DNA from: Girardinichthys multiradiatus
Lineage: Eukaryota; Chordata; Actinopteri; Cyprinodontiformes; Goodeidae
Assembly: GCF_021462225.1 (NCBI RefSeq)
Contig: NC_061800.1
Span: forward strand, 434,001 to 498,000
Length of the DNA: 64,000 nt
Direction of reading: 5' to 3'
Shown: piece by piece, positions 22,574 to 33,606 of the stretch
Numbering within the stretch: position 1 is the stretch's first letter
Layout of the letters: every line of letters begins with the position of its first letter
The notes under the pieces: model-generated
Seen by the model: only the letters and a program-made list of their open reading frames with translations
Database searches by the model: none
Told to the model about the DNA's origin: nothing
Made by a program: the position numbers and the translations under genes

Positions 22574-23073
22574 CTGAAGAAGCACAAATGAGGAACAGAT
22601 TAAATAATTATTGTCATAAAGAGAGATGACAGTGTGAGAACATCAGGAATCTTAATTCCTGTTTAAACAAGTTTAAAATGAATTAATATCAGCATCAATA
22701 ATTTAAGTTTTTATTGTCAGTAAATTTTTTTTAACATTACAATGTTTTTTTAACATTAGGTCCATCACAGCATATATGCATACTATCTCTACAGCCACCA
22801 TCAGTTCCCGGGAGTACAGACGAACATTACAGTCAAGCTTTACAATCTGTTCACATTCTCAAAAAAGCTGTTACAGAAATACCATCTTTCTATATGCATG
22901 TTCGTGGAAAATTGTAAGCTTGTGGTTGTATTTTCCATCCCATTCACATCCTTCAGTCTTTGAATCCATTGTTCTGAAGCAGGTGGGTGAGGCTTCAGCC
23001 AATTAACCGTTATCTTCTTGTGAGCTTGCAACATCATAACATAAATTGATCTCATTCCTAATACTTGAGGAGC
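22574..23073. other. CNTNAP intron, no feature recognised
   Basis: AT-rich start of the 17.7-kb intron, up to the 3' end of the second Rex3 copy. Confidence 0.5.
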
Positions 23074-25016
23074 TACTCGTACTCGTCGTCTTCCGCTTAT
23101 CCGGGACCGGGTCGCGGGGGCAGCAGACTCAGCAGAGACGCCCAGACTTCCCTCTCCCCAGATACCTCCTCCAGCTCCTCCGGGGGGAGCATAAGGCGTT
23201 CCCAGGCCACCCGAGAGACATAGTCCCTCCAGCGTGTCCTGGGCCATCCCCTGGGCCTCCTCCCGGTGGGACGTGCCTGGAACACCTCCCGAGGAAGGCG
23301 TCCAGGAGGCATCTGGTATAGATGCCCGAGCCACCTCAACTGGCTCCTCTCAATGTGAAGGAGCAGCGGCTCTACTCCGAGCTCCTCCCGGATGGCCGAG
23401 CTCCTCACCCTATCTATAAGGGAGTGCCCGGCCACCCTACGGAGGAAGATCATTTCAGCCGCTCGTATCCGGGATCTCGTTCTTTCGGTCATGACCCAAA
23501 GTTCATGGCCATAGGTGAGGGTAGGAACGTAGACCGACCGGTAAATTGAGAGCTTTGCTTTTCGGCTCAGCTCTCTCTTCACCACAACGGACCGGCACAG
23601 CGCCCCCATTACTGTGGCAGCCGCACCGATCCATCTGTCGATCTCCCGCTCCATTCTTCCCTCACTCGTGAACAAGACACCGAGATACTTAAACTCCTCC
23701 ACTTGAGGCAGGAACTCCCCTCCAACCTGAAGAGGACAAGCCACCCTTTTCCAGTTGAGTACCATGGCCTCAGACTTGGAGGAGCTGATCTTCATCCCAG
23801 CCGCTTCACACTCGGCTGTGAACCGCCCCAGTGCATGCTGTAAGTCTTGGCTAGAGGGGGCCAGCAGGACCATGTCATCTGCAAAAAGAAGAGATGAAAT
23901 CCACTGGTCCCCAAACCAGACCCCCTCTGGCCCTTGGCTGCGCCTAGAAATCCTGTCCACAAAAGTTATGAACAGGACCGGTGACAAAGGGCAGCCCTGC
24001 TGGAGTCCAACATGCACCGGGAACAGGTCCGACTTAGTGCCGGCAATGTGGACCAAACTCCTGCTCCGCTCGTACAGGGACCGGATGGCCCCTAATAAAG
24101 GGTCCCCGATTCCATACTCCTGGAGCACCCCCCACAGGGCATCACGAGGGACACAGTTGAATGCCTTCTCCAGCTCCACAAAACACATGTGAACCGGTTG
24201 GGGAAACTCCCATGAACCCTCGAGCACCCTGTAGAGGGTATAGAGCTCGTCCAGTGTTCCACGGCTGGGACGAAAACCATACTGCTTCTCCTGAAGCCGG
24301 GGTTCGACTATCGGCCGGACTCTCCTCTCCAATACCCTGGCGTAGGCCTTACCAGGGAGGCTGAGGAGTGTGATCCCCCGTAGTTGGAAAACACCCTCCC
24401 GTCCCCCTTCTTATGAAGAGGGACCACCACCCCAGTCTGCCAGTCCAGAGGCACTGTCCCCGACCGCCACGCAATGTTGAAGAGGCGTGTCAACCATGAC
24501 AGGCCAACAACATCCAGAGACTTGAGGTACTCAGGGCGGATCTCATCCACCCCCGAAGCCTTGCCACCACGGAGCTTTATAACCACCTCGGTGACTTCAG
24601 CCTGGGTGACGAAAGAGTCCAGCCCCGGGTCCCCAGCCACTGTTTCCACCACGGAATGCGTGATGGCAGGATTGAGGAGATCCTCAAAGTACTCCTTCCA
24701 CCGCCCGATAATGTCCTCAGTCGAGGTCAGCAGCCTCCCACCCCCACTATAAACAGTGTTGGCGAAGCACTGCTTCCCCCTCCTGAGGCGCTGGACGGTT
24801 TGCCAGAATTGCTTCGAGGCCAACCGGTAGTCCTTCTCCATGGCCTCACCGAACTCCTCCCAGGCCCGAGTTTTTGCCTCTGCCACAGCCCGGGCCGCAG
24901 CACGCTTGGCCTCACGGTACCTGTCAGCCGCCTCAGGAGTCCCACAAGCCAACCACAGCCGATAGGACTCCTTCTTCAGCTTGACAGCATCCCTTACTGG
25001 ACACCGGCTCCCTTAA
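23074..25016 (-). mobile_element. Rex3 LINE (RTE clade), copy 2
   Basis: About 1.94 kb on the minus strand, longer at the 5' side than copy 1. Same Rex3 diagnostic blocks (CGGTGACAAAGGGCAGCCCT near 23979 and the ACCACCCCAGTCTGCCA block near 24426) and the same TACGAG-type 3' tail at 23074-23086. It lies in the CNTNAP intron in the same orientation as the host gene. It is truncated before the endonuclease. Confidence 0.93.
23097..24952 (-). pseudogene. Rex3 reverse transcriptase (nearly continuous)
   Basis: Two long minus-strand frames (24952-24308 and 24332-23097) together give the RT and its C-terminal region. The first has EAVKDYRLASKQFWQTVQ-type linker text, IIGRWKEYFEDLLN and VPLHKKGD. 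The second has RPSRGTLDELYTLYRVLEG, VGLQQGCPLSPVLF, SSLLFADDMVLLAPS and RRPRGWPRTRWRDYVS. One frameshift near 24380, in the segment that reads CSNYRGITLL in relatives, separates them. In motif A the catalytic Asp is replaced by Glu (CFVELEKAF; copy 1 has CFVDLEKAF). The FADD Asp pair is intact. Copy 2 would therefore be impaired even without the frameshift. Confidence 0.9.
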
Positions 25017-25376
25017 GGAGCTAGTTTATCTAATATCACATATCAATGTTCAAATGCAGTTTCTAACTCCATTTCCCATTGTTACTTCCTTTTAATTTCT
25101 ACTGGAAAGGTGTCAAAATGGGCAAGAGGAACCATTGCAGCTTTCTTTTACAAAGTGTTAGTAAAGCTGATGAAACACGAGTAAACTTTGAATACACCAA
25201 GTTATACACCAAGAACAAACCCAAAGTAATTTTTATTTATTGTTTTTTTTTTTTTTTCTGACACATTGATGCTGTAAATTACCAACATATAAAGATGATA
25301 AAAATAATTTTTACTGTCAGGATAAAGAGAAAGTACATCTTCTGTCAAATGTAGGGCTTTTATGTTTAAATGAACT
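25017..25376. other. CNTNAP intron, no feature recognised
   Basis: AT-rich sequence between Rex3 and the Harbinger-like element. Confidence 0.4.
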
Positions 25377-25448
25377 GAGCCCGTATTCTTAGCAAGGAGA
25401 AGACAGAAATTCTTATTTTAGTGAGGAGGTGTGGTTGACCTCATTGCT

Positions 25449-25490
25449 AACCACCAGTCAGACCTCTTCTAAGAGGTCTGACTGGTGGTT
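25449..25490. repeat. perfect 20-bp inverted repeat (hairpin)
   Basis: Bases 25449-25468 and 25471-25490 are exact reverse complements separated by two bases (CT). The flanks (ATTGCT on the left, GCAAAT on the right) nearly extend the stem. It lies inside the left part of the Harbinger-like element. Confidence 0.9.
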
Positions 25491-25532
25491 GCAAATGACA
25501 AAAAATAAATAAAAATAAAGCAAATGTGCTCC

Positions 25533-27108
25533 TACAGGTCCTTCTCAAAATATTAGCATATTGTGATAAAGTTCATTATTTTCCATAATGTAATGATGAA
25601 AATTTAACATTCATATATTTTAGATTCATTGCACACTAACTGAAATATTTCAGGTCTTTTATTGTCTTAATACGGATGATTTTGGCATACAGCTCATGAA
25701 AACCCAAAATTCCTATCTCACAAAATTAGCATATTTCATCCGACCAATAAAAGAAAAGTGTTTTTAATACAAAAAACGTCAACCTTCAAATAATCATGTA
25801 CAGTTATGCACTCAATACTTGGTCGGGAATCCTTTTGCAGAAATGACTGCTTCAATGCGGCGTGGCATGGAGGCAATCAGCCTGTGGCACTGCTGAGGTC
25901 TTATGGAGGCCCAGGATGCTTCGATAGCGGCCTTTAGCTCATCCAGAGTGTTGGGTCTTCAGTCTCTCAACGTTCTCTTCACAATATCCCACAGATTCTC
26001 TATGGGGTTCAGGTCAGGAGAGTTGGCAGGCCAATTGAGCACAGTGATACCATGGTCAGTAAACCATTTACCAGTGGTTTTGGCACTGTGAGCAGGTGCC
26101 AGGTCGTGCTGAAAAATGAAATCTTCATCTCCATAAAGCTTTTCAGCAGATGGAAGCGTGAAGTGCTCCAAAATCTCCTGATAGCTAGCTGCATTGACCC
26201 TGCCCTTGATAAAACACAGTGGACCAACACCAGCAGCTGACACGGCACCCCAGACCATCACTGACTGTGGGTACTTGACACTGGACTTCTGGCATTTTGG
26301 CATTTCCTTCTCCCCAGTCTTCCTCCAGACTCTGGCACATTGATTTCTGAATGACATGCAGAATTTGCTTTCATCCGAAAAAAGTACTTTGGACCACTGA
26401 GCAACAGTCCAGTGCTGCTTCTCTGTAGCCCAGGTCTGGGGAATGCGGCACCTGTAGCCCATTTCCTGCACACGCCTGTGCACGGTGGCTCTGGATGTTT
26501 CTACTCCAGACTCAGTCCACTGCTTCCGCAGGTCCCCCAAGGTCTGGAATCGGCCCTTCTCCACAATCTTCCTCAGGGTCCGGTCACCTCTTCTCGTTGT
26601 GCAGCGTTTTCTGCCACACTTTTTCCTTCCCACAGACTTCCCACAGACTTCCCACTGAAGATACAGCACTCTGGGAACAGCCTATTCGTTCAGAAATGTA
26701 TTTCTGTGTCTTATCCTCTTGCTTGAGGGTGTCAATAGTGGCCTTCTGGACAGCAGTCAGGTCGGCAGTCTTACCCATGATTGGGGTTTTGAGTGATGAA
26801 CCAGGCTGGGAGTTTTAAAGGCCTCAGGAATCTTTTGCAGGTGTTTAGAGTTAACTCGTTGATTCAGATGATTAGGTTCATAGCTCGTTTAGAGACCCTT
26901 TTAATAATATGCTAATTTTGTGAGATAGGAATTTTGGGTTTTCATGAGCTGTATGCCAAAATCATCTGTATTAAGACAATAAAAGACCTGAAATATTTCA
27001 GTTAGTGTGCAATGAATCTAAAATATATGAATGTTAAATTTTCATCATGACATTATAGAAAATAATGAACTTCATCACAATATGCTAATTTTTTGAGAAG
27101 GACCTGTA
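25533..27108 (-). mobile_element. young Tc1-like transposon, copy 2a
   Basis: Flanked by TA (25533-25534, 27107-27108), with long inverted repeats starting CAGGTCCTTCTCAAAA and including TTAGCATATTGTGATAAAG and GAATCTAAAATATATGAATG. Length 1.58 kb. Nearly identical by eye to the copy at 59202-60814, which implies recent activity of this family. The transposase on the minus strand is damaged. Confidence 0.95.
25812..26778 (-). pseudogene. Tc1 transposase, copy 2a (broken)
   Basis: Starts MGKTADLTAVQKATID at 26778, with a helix-turn-helix region (ISERIGCSQSAVS). Catalytic residues are all present: LFSDESKF, FQHDLAPAHSAK and NPIENLW. Compared with the copy at 59481-60484 it has three lesions. 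A small duplication (CAGACTTCCCA repeated near 26640-26655) with loss of the sequence for RHLSG shifts the frame. An in-frame deletion of about 14 codons joins CRIPQ directly to TWATEKQHW (near 26430). A TCA-to-TGA nonsense change after TLRD (about 25959) removes the last ~48 codons. Not functional. Confidence 0.92.
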
Positions 27109-28328
27109 GTAATCAATGGAGAGAAATTAACTATTGATAGAATTTAGACTGGACTCAGAAATGTGTAAATCATGATGAAAAAACTTAGCAAAATTAAGTT
27201 AATTGTCACACAGCATCAACATGTTTGAACGTATTTTATTAACATACTGGTCATTATTTTGATCATTATTATGTTTACTCACCATGATGGTCATTATCAT
27301 ACTGCATCTATTTCATATTCATTAATTTCATATTAAAATTAACATTCAGCATTTTACTGTGATCTCCTGCTTGTATAACAAGTTTTTTTTTGGTAAAATG
27401 ACCAAGACATAACAGAGAAAAAAGCAAAGTGAACAGAGGAGCACAGCCTGCTGGTGGAGGAGAAGAGAGGAGTGTTAAAGGTAGATTTGGTTCTGGGATC
27501 ACGGTGGGAACCAACAGACATTCCCTGCAGATCAATGCGTCGTTCCCTCTGCTTTCAGCACCAGCCTGGAATGTGAGCAGCTCTGATTCCTGCTGCATTC
27601 AGAAGCTAGAGAGGAGATAGCAGCACCAGAGAACGTCTCCACAGACGGGGAGCGTTGGAGATGATCATTTAGGCTGAGGCTGCTGACATCATCATGAACA
27701 ATACAGCAAATACTTATTCACCTCATTTACATTTTCCTTCTATGTATATAGTGCTTAGATAATTGTACTTCATCTCAGTTTGCCATTTGTATTAATATAT
27801 GTATATATTTTTGAGTTTGTTTTCATTTTTTCTAAATTTATTTTTTGAAAGCATTTTACAATCTGTAAATATTAAAAGTTTTTATATTGTTTGTAATTTT
27901 ACTCACTTTTTATTCATGGTTATTTATTATTGTTTCTATTATTTATTTATCCTTCCTAATATTACCTTAGTAGAGGTGCACCATTAACCTGCCCTGCCAC
28001 CTAAACCATTTAATTTAACATCTCCTCACTTTAGGAGATCTCTTAAAGCCTAAGATGCTTCATGAATAAATTTTATCTTACAGAGGGATAATTGTAAGAA
28101 AAATATCAGGAGCCGAGATATTCTAAGATTTTTTAGAATGACGACACTAGGAGCTACTTTTATTCTTAGGATTATTTGTGAATACGGGCCCTACCAGGTT
28201 CAGAAATAATAGAAAACTAACCTTAAGTACACAAATCCACACAATTAATATCATGATTAATTCAACAAAGAAAAAATGAAAATGGAAATATATGTTGAAA
28301 ACAGCATCTCAAGATACATACAAATGAC

Positions 28329-28587
28329 ATGGTAAATGGTCTGAATTTATATAGCACCTTTCCAGCCATACAGACTGCTCAAAGCACTTTACTCTAGAGC
28401 CACATTCACCCAATAGCACTCACTAACGCTCACACATTTATCCACCGATACGCAGATCGGTAGGCAACTTGAGGTTAAGTGCCTTGCCCAGGGGCACATC
28501 AACATACAGCAGTAGGAAGCTGAAATCAAACCCATAACCTTCCGATTGCAAGATGACTACTCTTCCTACTGAGCCACAGTCGCCACC
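28329..28587 (-). repeat. tRNA-headed SINE
   Basis: Reverse complement reads GGCGACTGTGGCTCAGTAGG (A-box region), GGTTATGGGTTTGATTTC (B box), the GCCCCTGGGCAAGGCACTTAA-type body and a tail with CTATATAAATTCAGACC. It is a better-preserved copy of the family at 9910-10172 and lies antisense to it, within the CNTNAP intron. Confidence 0.88.
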
Positions 28588-29586
28588 CTTGATTCAAAAG
28601 GGGGCTTCCTGCAACTGTCCAAGTGTCATATTGAAGTATAATTATCAATATAGAGCACTTCCAACCATCCATCAGGTCTGTTTCATACCAGCTAACAGCC
28701 TTTCCAATTTAGTCTGTTCTCTTCTTTTGTAATGACAACAGATCCCTAAGCAGAAAATCCATGAAGCTAAGTTTTTTTAATTACAGAGTAAGCCAATCTT
28801 TCTTAGAGTTAATGTTTTCTAATACCTACTTAACAACAGGATATTGAATATTCCCGACAAATATCTTATTGCTTTTGTTGACAATCAAAGACTAAACCTT
28901 CTCTCAAACCATTCATAAAACAATGGAGTTTTATAGATTTTATTGGTGAATGCACCAATTATACTCTCTAGCCTATATGTGAAGTATGAACTGTTAAACA
29001 TGAGAAAGTACTTTTTTGTAACTCAGGTGTGGAATGCTGAACAACAGAACCTTCCCAATGGAACAAATGTCACCTGCTCTTTAAGGATAGAGGAAAGGAA
29101 ACTTCAGCAATCAAAACGGCAAAACAATATGATGAGCTCACAAAGAGTTCCACTTTGATTGGTGAATCCAGTGTAAACTGAATTCTGTGCCTCAGCTGAG
29201 ACAGCAAACATGTTGTGCTATAACTAGCCATATAATTAGCCTTATTTAAATGCCAAATAAAGTGTTTTCCATCATGTACAACTTAGCTTTTAAGTGTTTA
29301 TGCTCATTTGAAGGTTTGTTTACCCCATTTTAAGACTGGCAAAGAATAAATGTTCTTATTTTATCATGATATATAAAACATAGAATGAACCATGAAGTGA
29401 AAGGGTAAAATCTTCTTCACATCTCATTGAGGTAACAGATGACGTCAAAGATAGTATTCTTTTGGCATCAATATTTTTAGTTGACAAAAACTTTTATATT
29501 TTCATCTTATTCACTTTTTTAATGTTTACAAAAAGTCCTACCCGTTTTCTCCCTACTGTGCAGAGAGGACTATGGGTATAGTCTGC

Positions 29587-29590
<4 letters not shown>
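28588..29590. other. CNTNAP intron, no feature recognised
   Basis: About 1 kb of AT-rich intronic DNA without a recognisable repeat or gene. Confidence 0.45.

Positions 29591-29621
<31 letters not shown>
29591..29621 (+). repeat. (GT)n microsatellite
   Basis: Uninterrupted GT dinucleotide tract of about 15 units. Confidence 0.95.
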
Positions 29622-29623
<2 letters not shown>

Positions 29624-29673
29624 CTTGTACATTCTGTGTATATCAGCCGAGTTCACCTATTATAAATATACAC

Positions 29674-30119
29674 CAGTGGCGGATGCTGGTCTTTCAAGGA
29701 GGGGAAGCTCAATTTAAAAATCGCTGATTCGTTCATTTCGCTGTCAATCAAAAAGGGATTCAGCCTCAGACAGATCATCCAATCATCATGCAGAAGCTGA
29801 GCGTCCGGGCCAGCCGAGTCCAGCCCACTGCCCCGTAGACCCCCAGAGACGCTGAGCATCCGATGGGCGGGACAAAGCCCAGCATTTTTGCTTCGCTATT
29901 GGACTCACTGTTAAAAGCACTGTGAAGCTGCGGGAATGAGTGAGAGGAAAGCCGCGTCGTTACGAGTGATAAGAAGCTGATTCTGAACAAAAGTTGAGCG
30001 CGTTGTAGCGCATATTTAGTCAATGACATGAACACACAACAGTATATATTTGATCACTTATTTTTTGACATTTTAGGGGAAGCTGAGCTTCCTTTGCAGT
30101 CTTAGAGCAATTGCCTCTG
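29674..30119. mobile_element. hAT-type MITE
   Basis: A 446-bp non-coding insert flanked by the 8-bp direct repeat ATATACAC (29666-29673 and 30120-30127). Its ends, CAGTGGCGGA and (reverse complement) CAGAGGCAAT, are short imperfect inverted repeats of the hAT type. Internally GGGGAAGCTCA near the left end and GGGGAAGCTGAGC near the right are related. Eight-bp target duplications are the hAT hallmark. No transposase is encoded. Confidence 0.82.
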
Positions 30120-30290
30120 ATATACACATTCATGTCTTGTCCAGTTGCTTTTGATGGAATTTTATTTGTTGACCTTTCTTAGTAGCATAAACCTAATATA
30201 GAAACCAGCTGGCTCCTCCACTCTTCCTATTACCAACACATGAGCCTCCAGAAGAGATGACGTGCATCAGTGGAGGACTTTGTCTATTGA

Positions 30291-32212
30291 ATGAAGAAGA
30301 AAATGTTCAACAACAGCAACAGTTTTCCTCATCCAAAGTGCAAAGCACTAAAACCACTTCTGTTTGTTGTTTTGTACCGTCCACCAGGCCCTTACTCTCA
30401 ATTTTTAGATCAGTTCTCAGACTTACTATCTGATTTAGTGTTAAATACAAATAGGGTCATTATAGTGCAGGACTTTAACATTCATGTTGACACTGAGAGT
30501 GATAGCCTAAATATAGCCTTTAATGCTATCTTGGACTCAGTTGACTTTGCTCAAAACAATAGCAAACCTACCCACCTTTGTCTTCATTCTCTGGACCTTG
30601 TGCAGACACATGGCATTGAGTGTAAAGAAATAACAATATTTCCTCATATCTTACCGTTTTTTATAACATTTGAGTTTAATTTAACCAAGTACTCCACACC
30701 TGAAAGAAAATGCCATTATAGTAGATCATTATCAGACGATGCTGTAACAATCTTTATAGAATCTGTTCCATTTTTTATTTCCCGATTATCACAGCAAAAC
30801 ACAGTAGAGGGCAATAATTTTGTTTTTTCCCCTTCACAAATTGATTCTCTTGTTCATATTGTTACTTCCTCAGTGCATGGGGCATTAGACAATGCAGTCC
30901 CCCTGAAAATGAAGGTAAATATTCATAGGAGACTGGCTCCCTGGTTTAATTCAAAGCTGCATTCTTTAAAGGACACTGTTAGAATTGGAGAGAAAATGGC
31001 GCTCTACACACCTAGAGGATTCCTACTTAATCTGGAAAAATAGTCTACGGTCGCATAAAAAGACACTTCACCAAGTTAGAACAGCTTATTTCTCATCATT
31101 AATAGAAGAGAACAAGAACAATCCTAGTTTGTTTTTTTTAGTACAGTTGATAAACTTCCACAGAGTCATAGCTCTGTTGAGCAATACATTCCTTTAGCTC
31201 TCAGCAGTAATGACTTCATGGGATTCTTTTTAAATAAAGTTGATTCTATTAAAAATAAAATCAATGGTATGCTCCCGAACATGATTACTTCATCCTCAGT
31301 AAGTGAGACAGCATTGGAGGTAACTATAGAACCGGATCTGTGTTTGGACTTTGAGAAAGTAGTTACTAATCAAATGTGTGAGCATTTACACAGTAATGAC
31401 CTGTTTGAAGAGTTTCAGTCAGGTTTCAGAGCTAATCATAGCATGGAAACAGCACTAGTGAAAATTATCAATGATGTTCTTATGGCCTCAGATAATGGAC
31501 ACGTACTCTGTTCTTGTTCTGATATATGTCAGTGCTGCATTTGATCCAGTCGATCCCAATATTCTCTTAGAAAGGCTGGGACATGCTGTAGGGATCAGGG
31601 GAACAGCACTAGGCTGGTTTAAATCTTATTTATCTGACAGATTCCAGTTTGTTCATGTAAATGATAAATCCTCTTTAAACTCCAGGGTTAATTGTGGTGT
31701 ACCACAGGGTTCAGTACTTGAGCCAATTCTCTTTACTATATATATATGCTTCCAATAGGTAAAATTATCAGGCAGCATGGGATACATTTTCACTGTTATG
31801 CTGATGATACTCAGCTTTATTTATCCATAAATCCCAATGAGCCCAACCAGTCAGATAGACTACAGGCATGTCTTGAAGACATAAAAACTTGGATGACTTT
31901 AAATTTTCTGCTTCAAAAATTCAGACAAGACAGAAGTTGTCGCCTTTGGACAAGTATTTGCTTAGTCAATCAATTAATGTGGACAGCATTAAATTGACCT
32001 CCAGTAACAAAGTAAAAAACAGTGGTGTTATTTTTGATCAGGACATGTCATTTAAATCCACTATTAAAGAGGTTTCTAGAATTTCCTTCTTTCACTTCTG
32101 GAACATTGCCAGAATTAGAAATATTCTATCCCGGAGTGACGCTGAAAAACTAGTCCAACTTAATGCTCACCTTATACAGATGATACACTTGGCCATGTCT
32201 TTCAGTGTTTAA
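30291..32212 (+). pseudogene. L2 endonuclease/RT (broken)
   Basis: Starts in the endonuclease (VVLYRPPGPYSQFLDQFSDL, VQDFNIHVD where relatives have GDFN). The linker follows (APWFNSKL, then WRSTHLEDSYLIWKNSLRSH in another frame). The RT begins at NQMCEHLHSNDLFEEFQSGF and includes CGVPQGSVLEPILF and the intact CYADDTQLYLS (about 31800). In motif A the catalytic Asp is replaced by Tyr (LIYVSAAFD; relatives have LLDLSAAFD). There are at least five frame changes (near 31000, 31200, 31490, 31750 and 31900) and missing pieces, so the gene is dead. Confidence 0.85.
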
Positions 32213-32675
32213 CCCTGTCTCTCCTAGACATATCTACTGGCTGAGCTTCTACTGTGACTAACTGTATGTGCTCTCTTTCATACTCTAGACTTGAAAACTG
32301 GCTCAGGGGTAATCTGTCTTTGTCTCCTAGATGAAGCCCCTAAAGGAGCTTTAACCATTGTTGTTTCAGTTTTCTTCCCTAAAGAAAGTACTGCTGCTCA
32401 CACTAAGTCTGGTTCTGCTGGAGGTTTCGTCCTGTTAAAAGGGAGTTTTTCCTCTCCCCTGTCACTACATGCATGCTCAGTATGAGGGATTACTGCAAAG
32501 TCAATGCATGCGACTCTCCACTGTCACTACATGCTCATCCAGGAGGAGTGAATGAGTCACTGACTCAATGCAATCTGCTGGCTTTCCTTAGACAAAATGT
32601 TTTAACCTATTTGAATAGTAAACTGAATCTGACTGCACTGTTCGATAGATAGGAATAATTGGAATGTATGTACAT

Positions 32676-32917
32676 TGTTAGGGTTTGATTGTTTATCACT
32701 CATGTCTGCTCTAAGTGCTTTTCCCTCCTTGCATGTCACAGGAAGGGAGATGGGGACAAGAGTGAGTTATGCTTTTATGCTTTTATTAGCAGCATCTGGG
32801 GGCTATTTGTACCAGGTCCCCACTTCCCACATCCCTTGTTTGTTTATAATCAAGACAATTGAACCCTAACCTTTCTGACCCCCCCCCACCACCACCACAC
32901 ACACACACACACACTGA
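32676..32917 (+). repeat. retroviral LTR fragment (U3 part) inside the L2 3' UTR
   Basis: Starts TGTTAGGGTTTG and contains TTTATCACTCATGTCTGCTC, AAGTGCTTTTCCCTCC and GAACCCTAACCTTTCTGACC, all shared with the LTR at 33055-33417. It ends in a C/CA-rich run and lacks R and U5. Flanking L2 sequence resumes with TGACATGAAATCTG. Differences in the middle show it is not a recent copy of the neighbouring LTR. Confidence 0.75.
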
Positions 32918-33054
32918 CATGAAATCTGTATGATTCCATTGAATTGACTTTATAAAGTGCCTTTAGACGACATGTGTTGTGAATTGGCGATATATAATTA
33001 AAATTGAATTGAACTGAATTAATGGATGGTGAGATACATGTGCATTAGAGGAAT

Positions 33055-33226
33055 TGTTAGGGTTTGAAAACTTTTGTATTGTTTATCACTCATGTCTGCT
33101 CTAAGTGCTTTTCCCTCCAACATGCCACATAAAGGGATATGTGGGAGACGAGTGAGTTATGATTACCAAGTCCTCACTCCCTCTCTGTTTAAAAACAAGA
33201 CACATGAACCCTAACCTTTCTGACCC

Positions 33227-33265
<39 letters not shown>

Positions 33266-33417
33266 ACCCTGAATGTTTGTTGAACTGTGTGTGAACAAGC
33301 ATGTATAAATAAAGAGAGAGCGGTGCCAACACTTCGTAGTCTGTACTGCAGAGCTACCCTTGCAAGTAAATTGACTGTATCGTTCTTGCCTCTGAGTTGA
33401 CTAAATAATACCTAACA
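33055..33417 (+). promoter_or_regulatory. 5' LTR of the endogenous retrovirus
   Basis: 363 bp with 7-bp inverted ends TGTTAGG ... CCTAACA. It contains a (CA)n tract at 33231-33262 and a TATA-like TATAAATAAA at 33304-33313. By position, transcription would start about 30 bp downstream. The homologous fragment at 32676 supports the left boundary; the primer-binding site six bases downstream supports the right one. Confidence 0.8.
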
Positions 33418-33423
33418 TTAACT

Positions 33424-33442
33424 TGGTCCTTCGATGCCGGAT
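33424..33442 (+). promoter_or_regulatory. primer-binding site, tRNA-Tyr type
   Basis: TGGTCCTTCGATGCCGGAT matches the complement of the 3' end of vertebrate tRNA-Tyr (TGGTCCTTCGAGCCGGA) apart from one inserted T. It would prime minus-strand DNA synthesis. The tRNA identification is from memory of the tRNA-Tyr sequence. Confidence 0.72.
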
Positions 33443-33606
33443 ATTATAAGAACTAAACTGATTTTATCTTTCTTTGCAGTGACTGGCGGATCTTCGGGAA
33501 CAGCCTGACGTCGAGTTAAGCTCTGCCGCACCTAGGCCTGGTGGCTGAAAGTCCCGGTGTGTGACATTCGCATCTGGCCGGTGGGTTATTGTCTTGCTCG
33601 ACGCCG

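Larger units (their letters stand above)
25377..28191. mobile_element. Harbinger-like non-autonomous element split by a Tc1
   Basis: Ends GAGCCCGTATTC (25377-25388) and GAATACGGGCCC (28180-28191) are inverted repeats of each other (11 of 12). Next to them, further similar blocks (AGTGAGGAG on the left; CTTTAGGAGATC and TCTTAGGATTATTTG on the right) resemble a common fish repeat that starts GGGCCCGTATTCAC. Removing the Tc1 at 25533-27108 leaves about 1.24 kb. The inner part 27109-28020 has no recognisable gene. The superfamily name is tentative; no clear 3-bp target duplication was seen. Confidence 0.5.
30285..33020 (+). mobile_element. L2-clade LINE (degenerate), with 3' UTR
   Basis: Plus-strand, 5'-truncated L2 element with endonuclease and RT remnants. 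A long 3' UTR follows (AAAGGGAGTTTTTCCTCTCC, CTGACTGCACTGTTCGATAG, GTTGTGAATTGGCGATATA) with a GAATT-type tail. Internal sequence is missing between about 31140 and 31340 and again near 32160. An LTR fragment (32676-32917) is inserted in its 3' UTR. Antisense to the host gene. Confidence 0.85.

Noticed and set aside
23755..24364. Plus-strand open frames of up to 145 codons
   Set aside because: They are antisense shadows of the Rex3 RT, which has clear RT motifs on the minus strand; similar shadows occur at 10841-11971.
26412..26818. Plus-strand frames of 104 and 107 codons
   Set aside because: Antisense of the young Tc1 transposase; the same shadows appear at 60155-60524.
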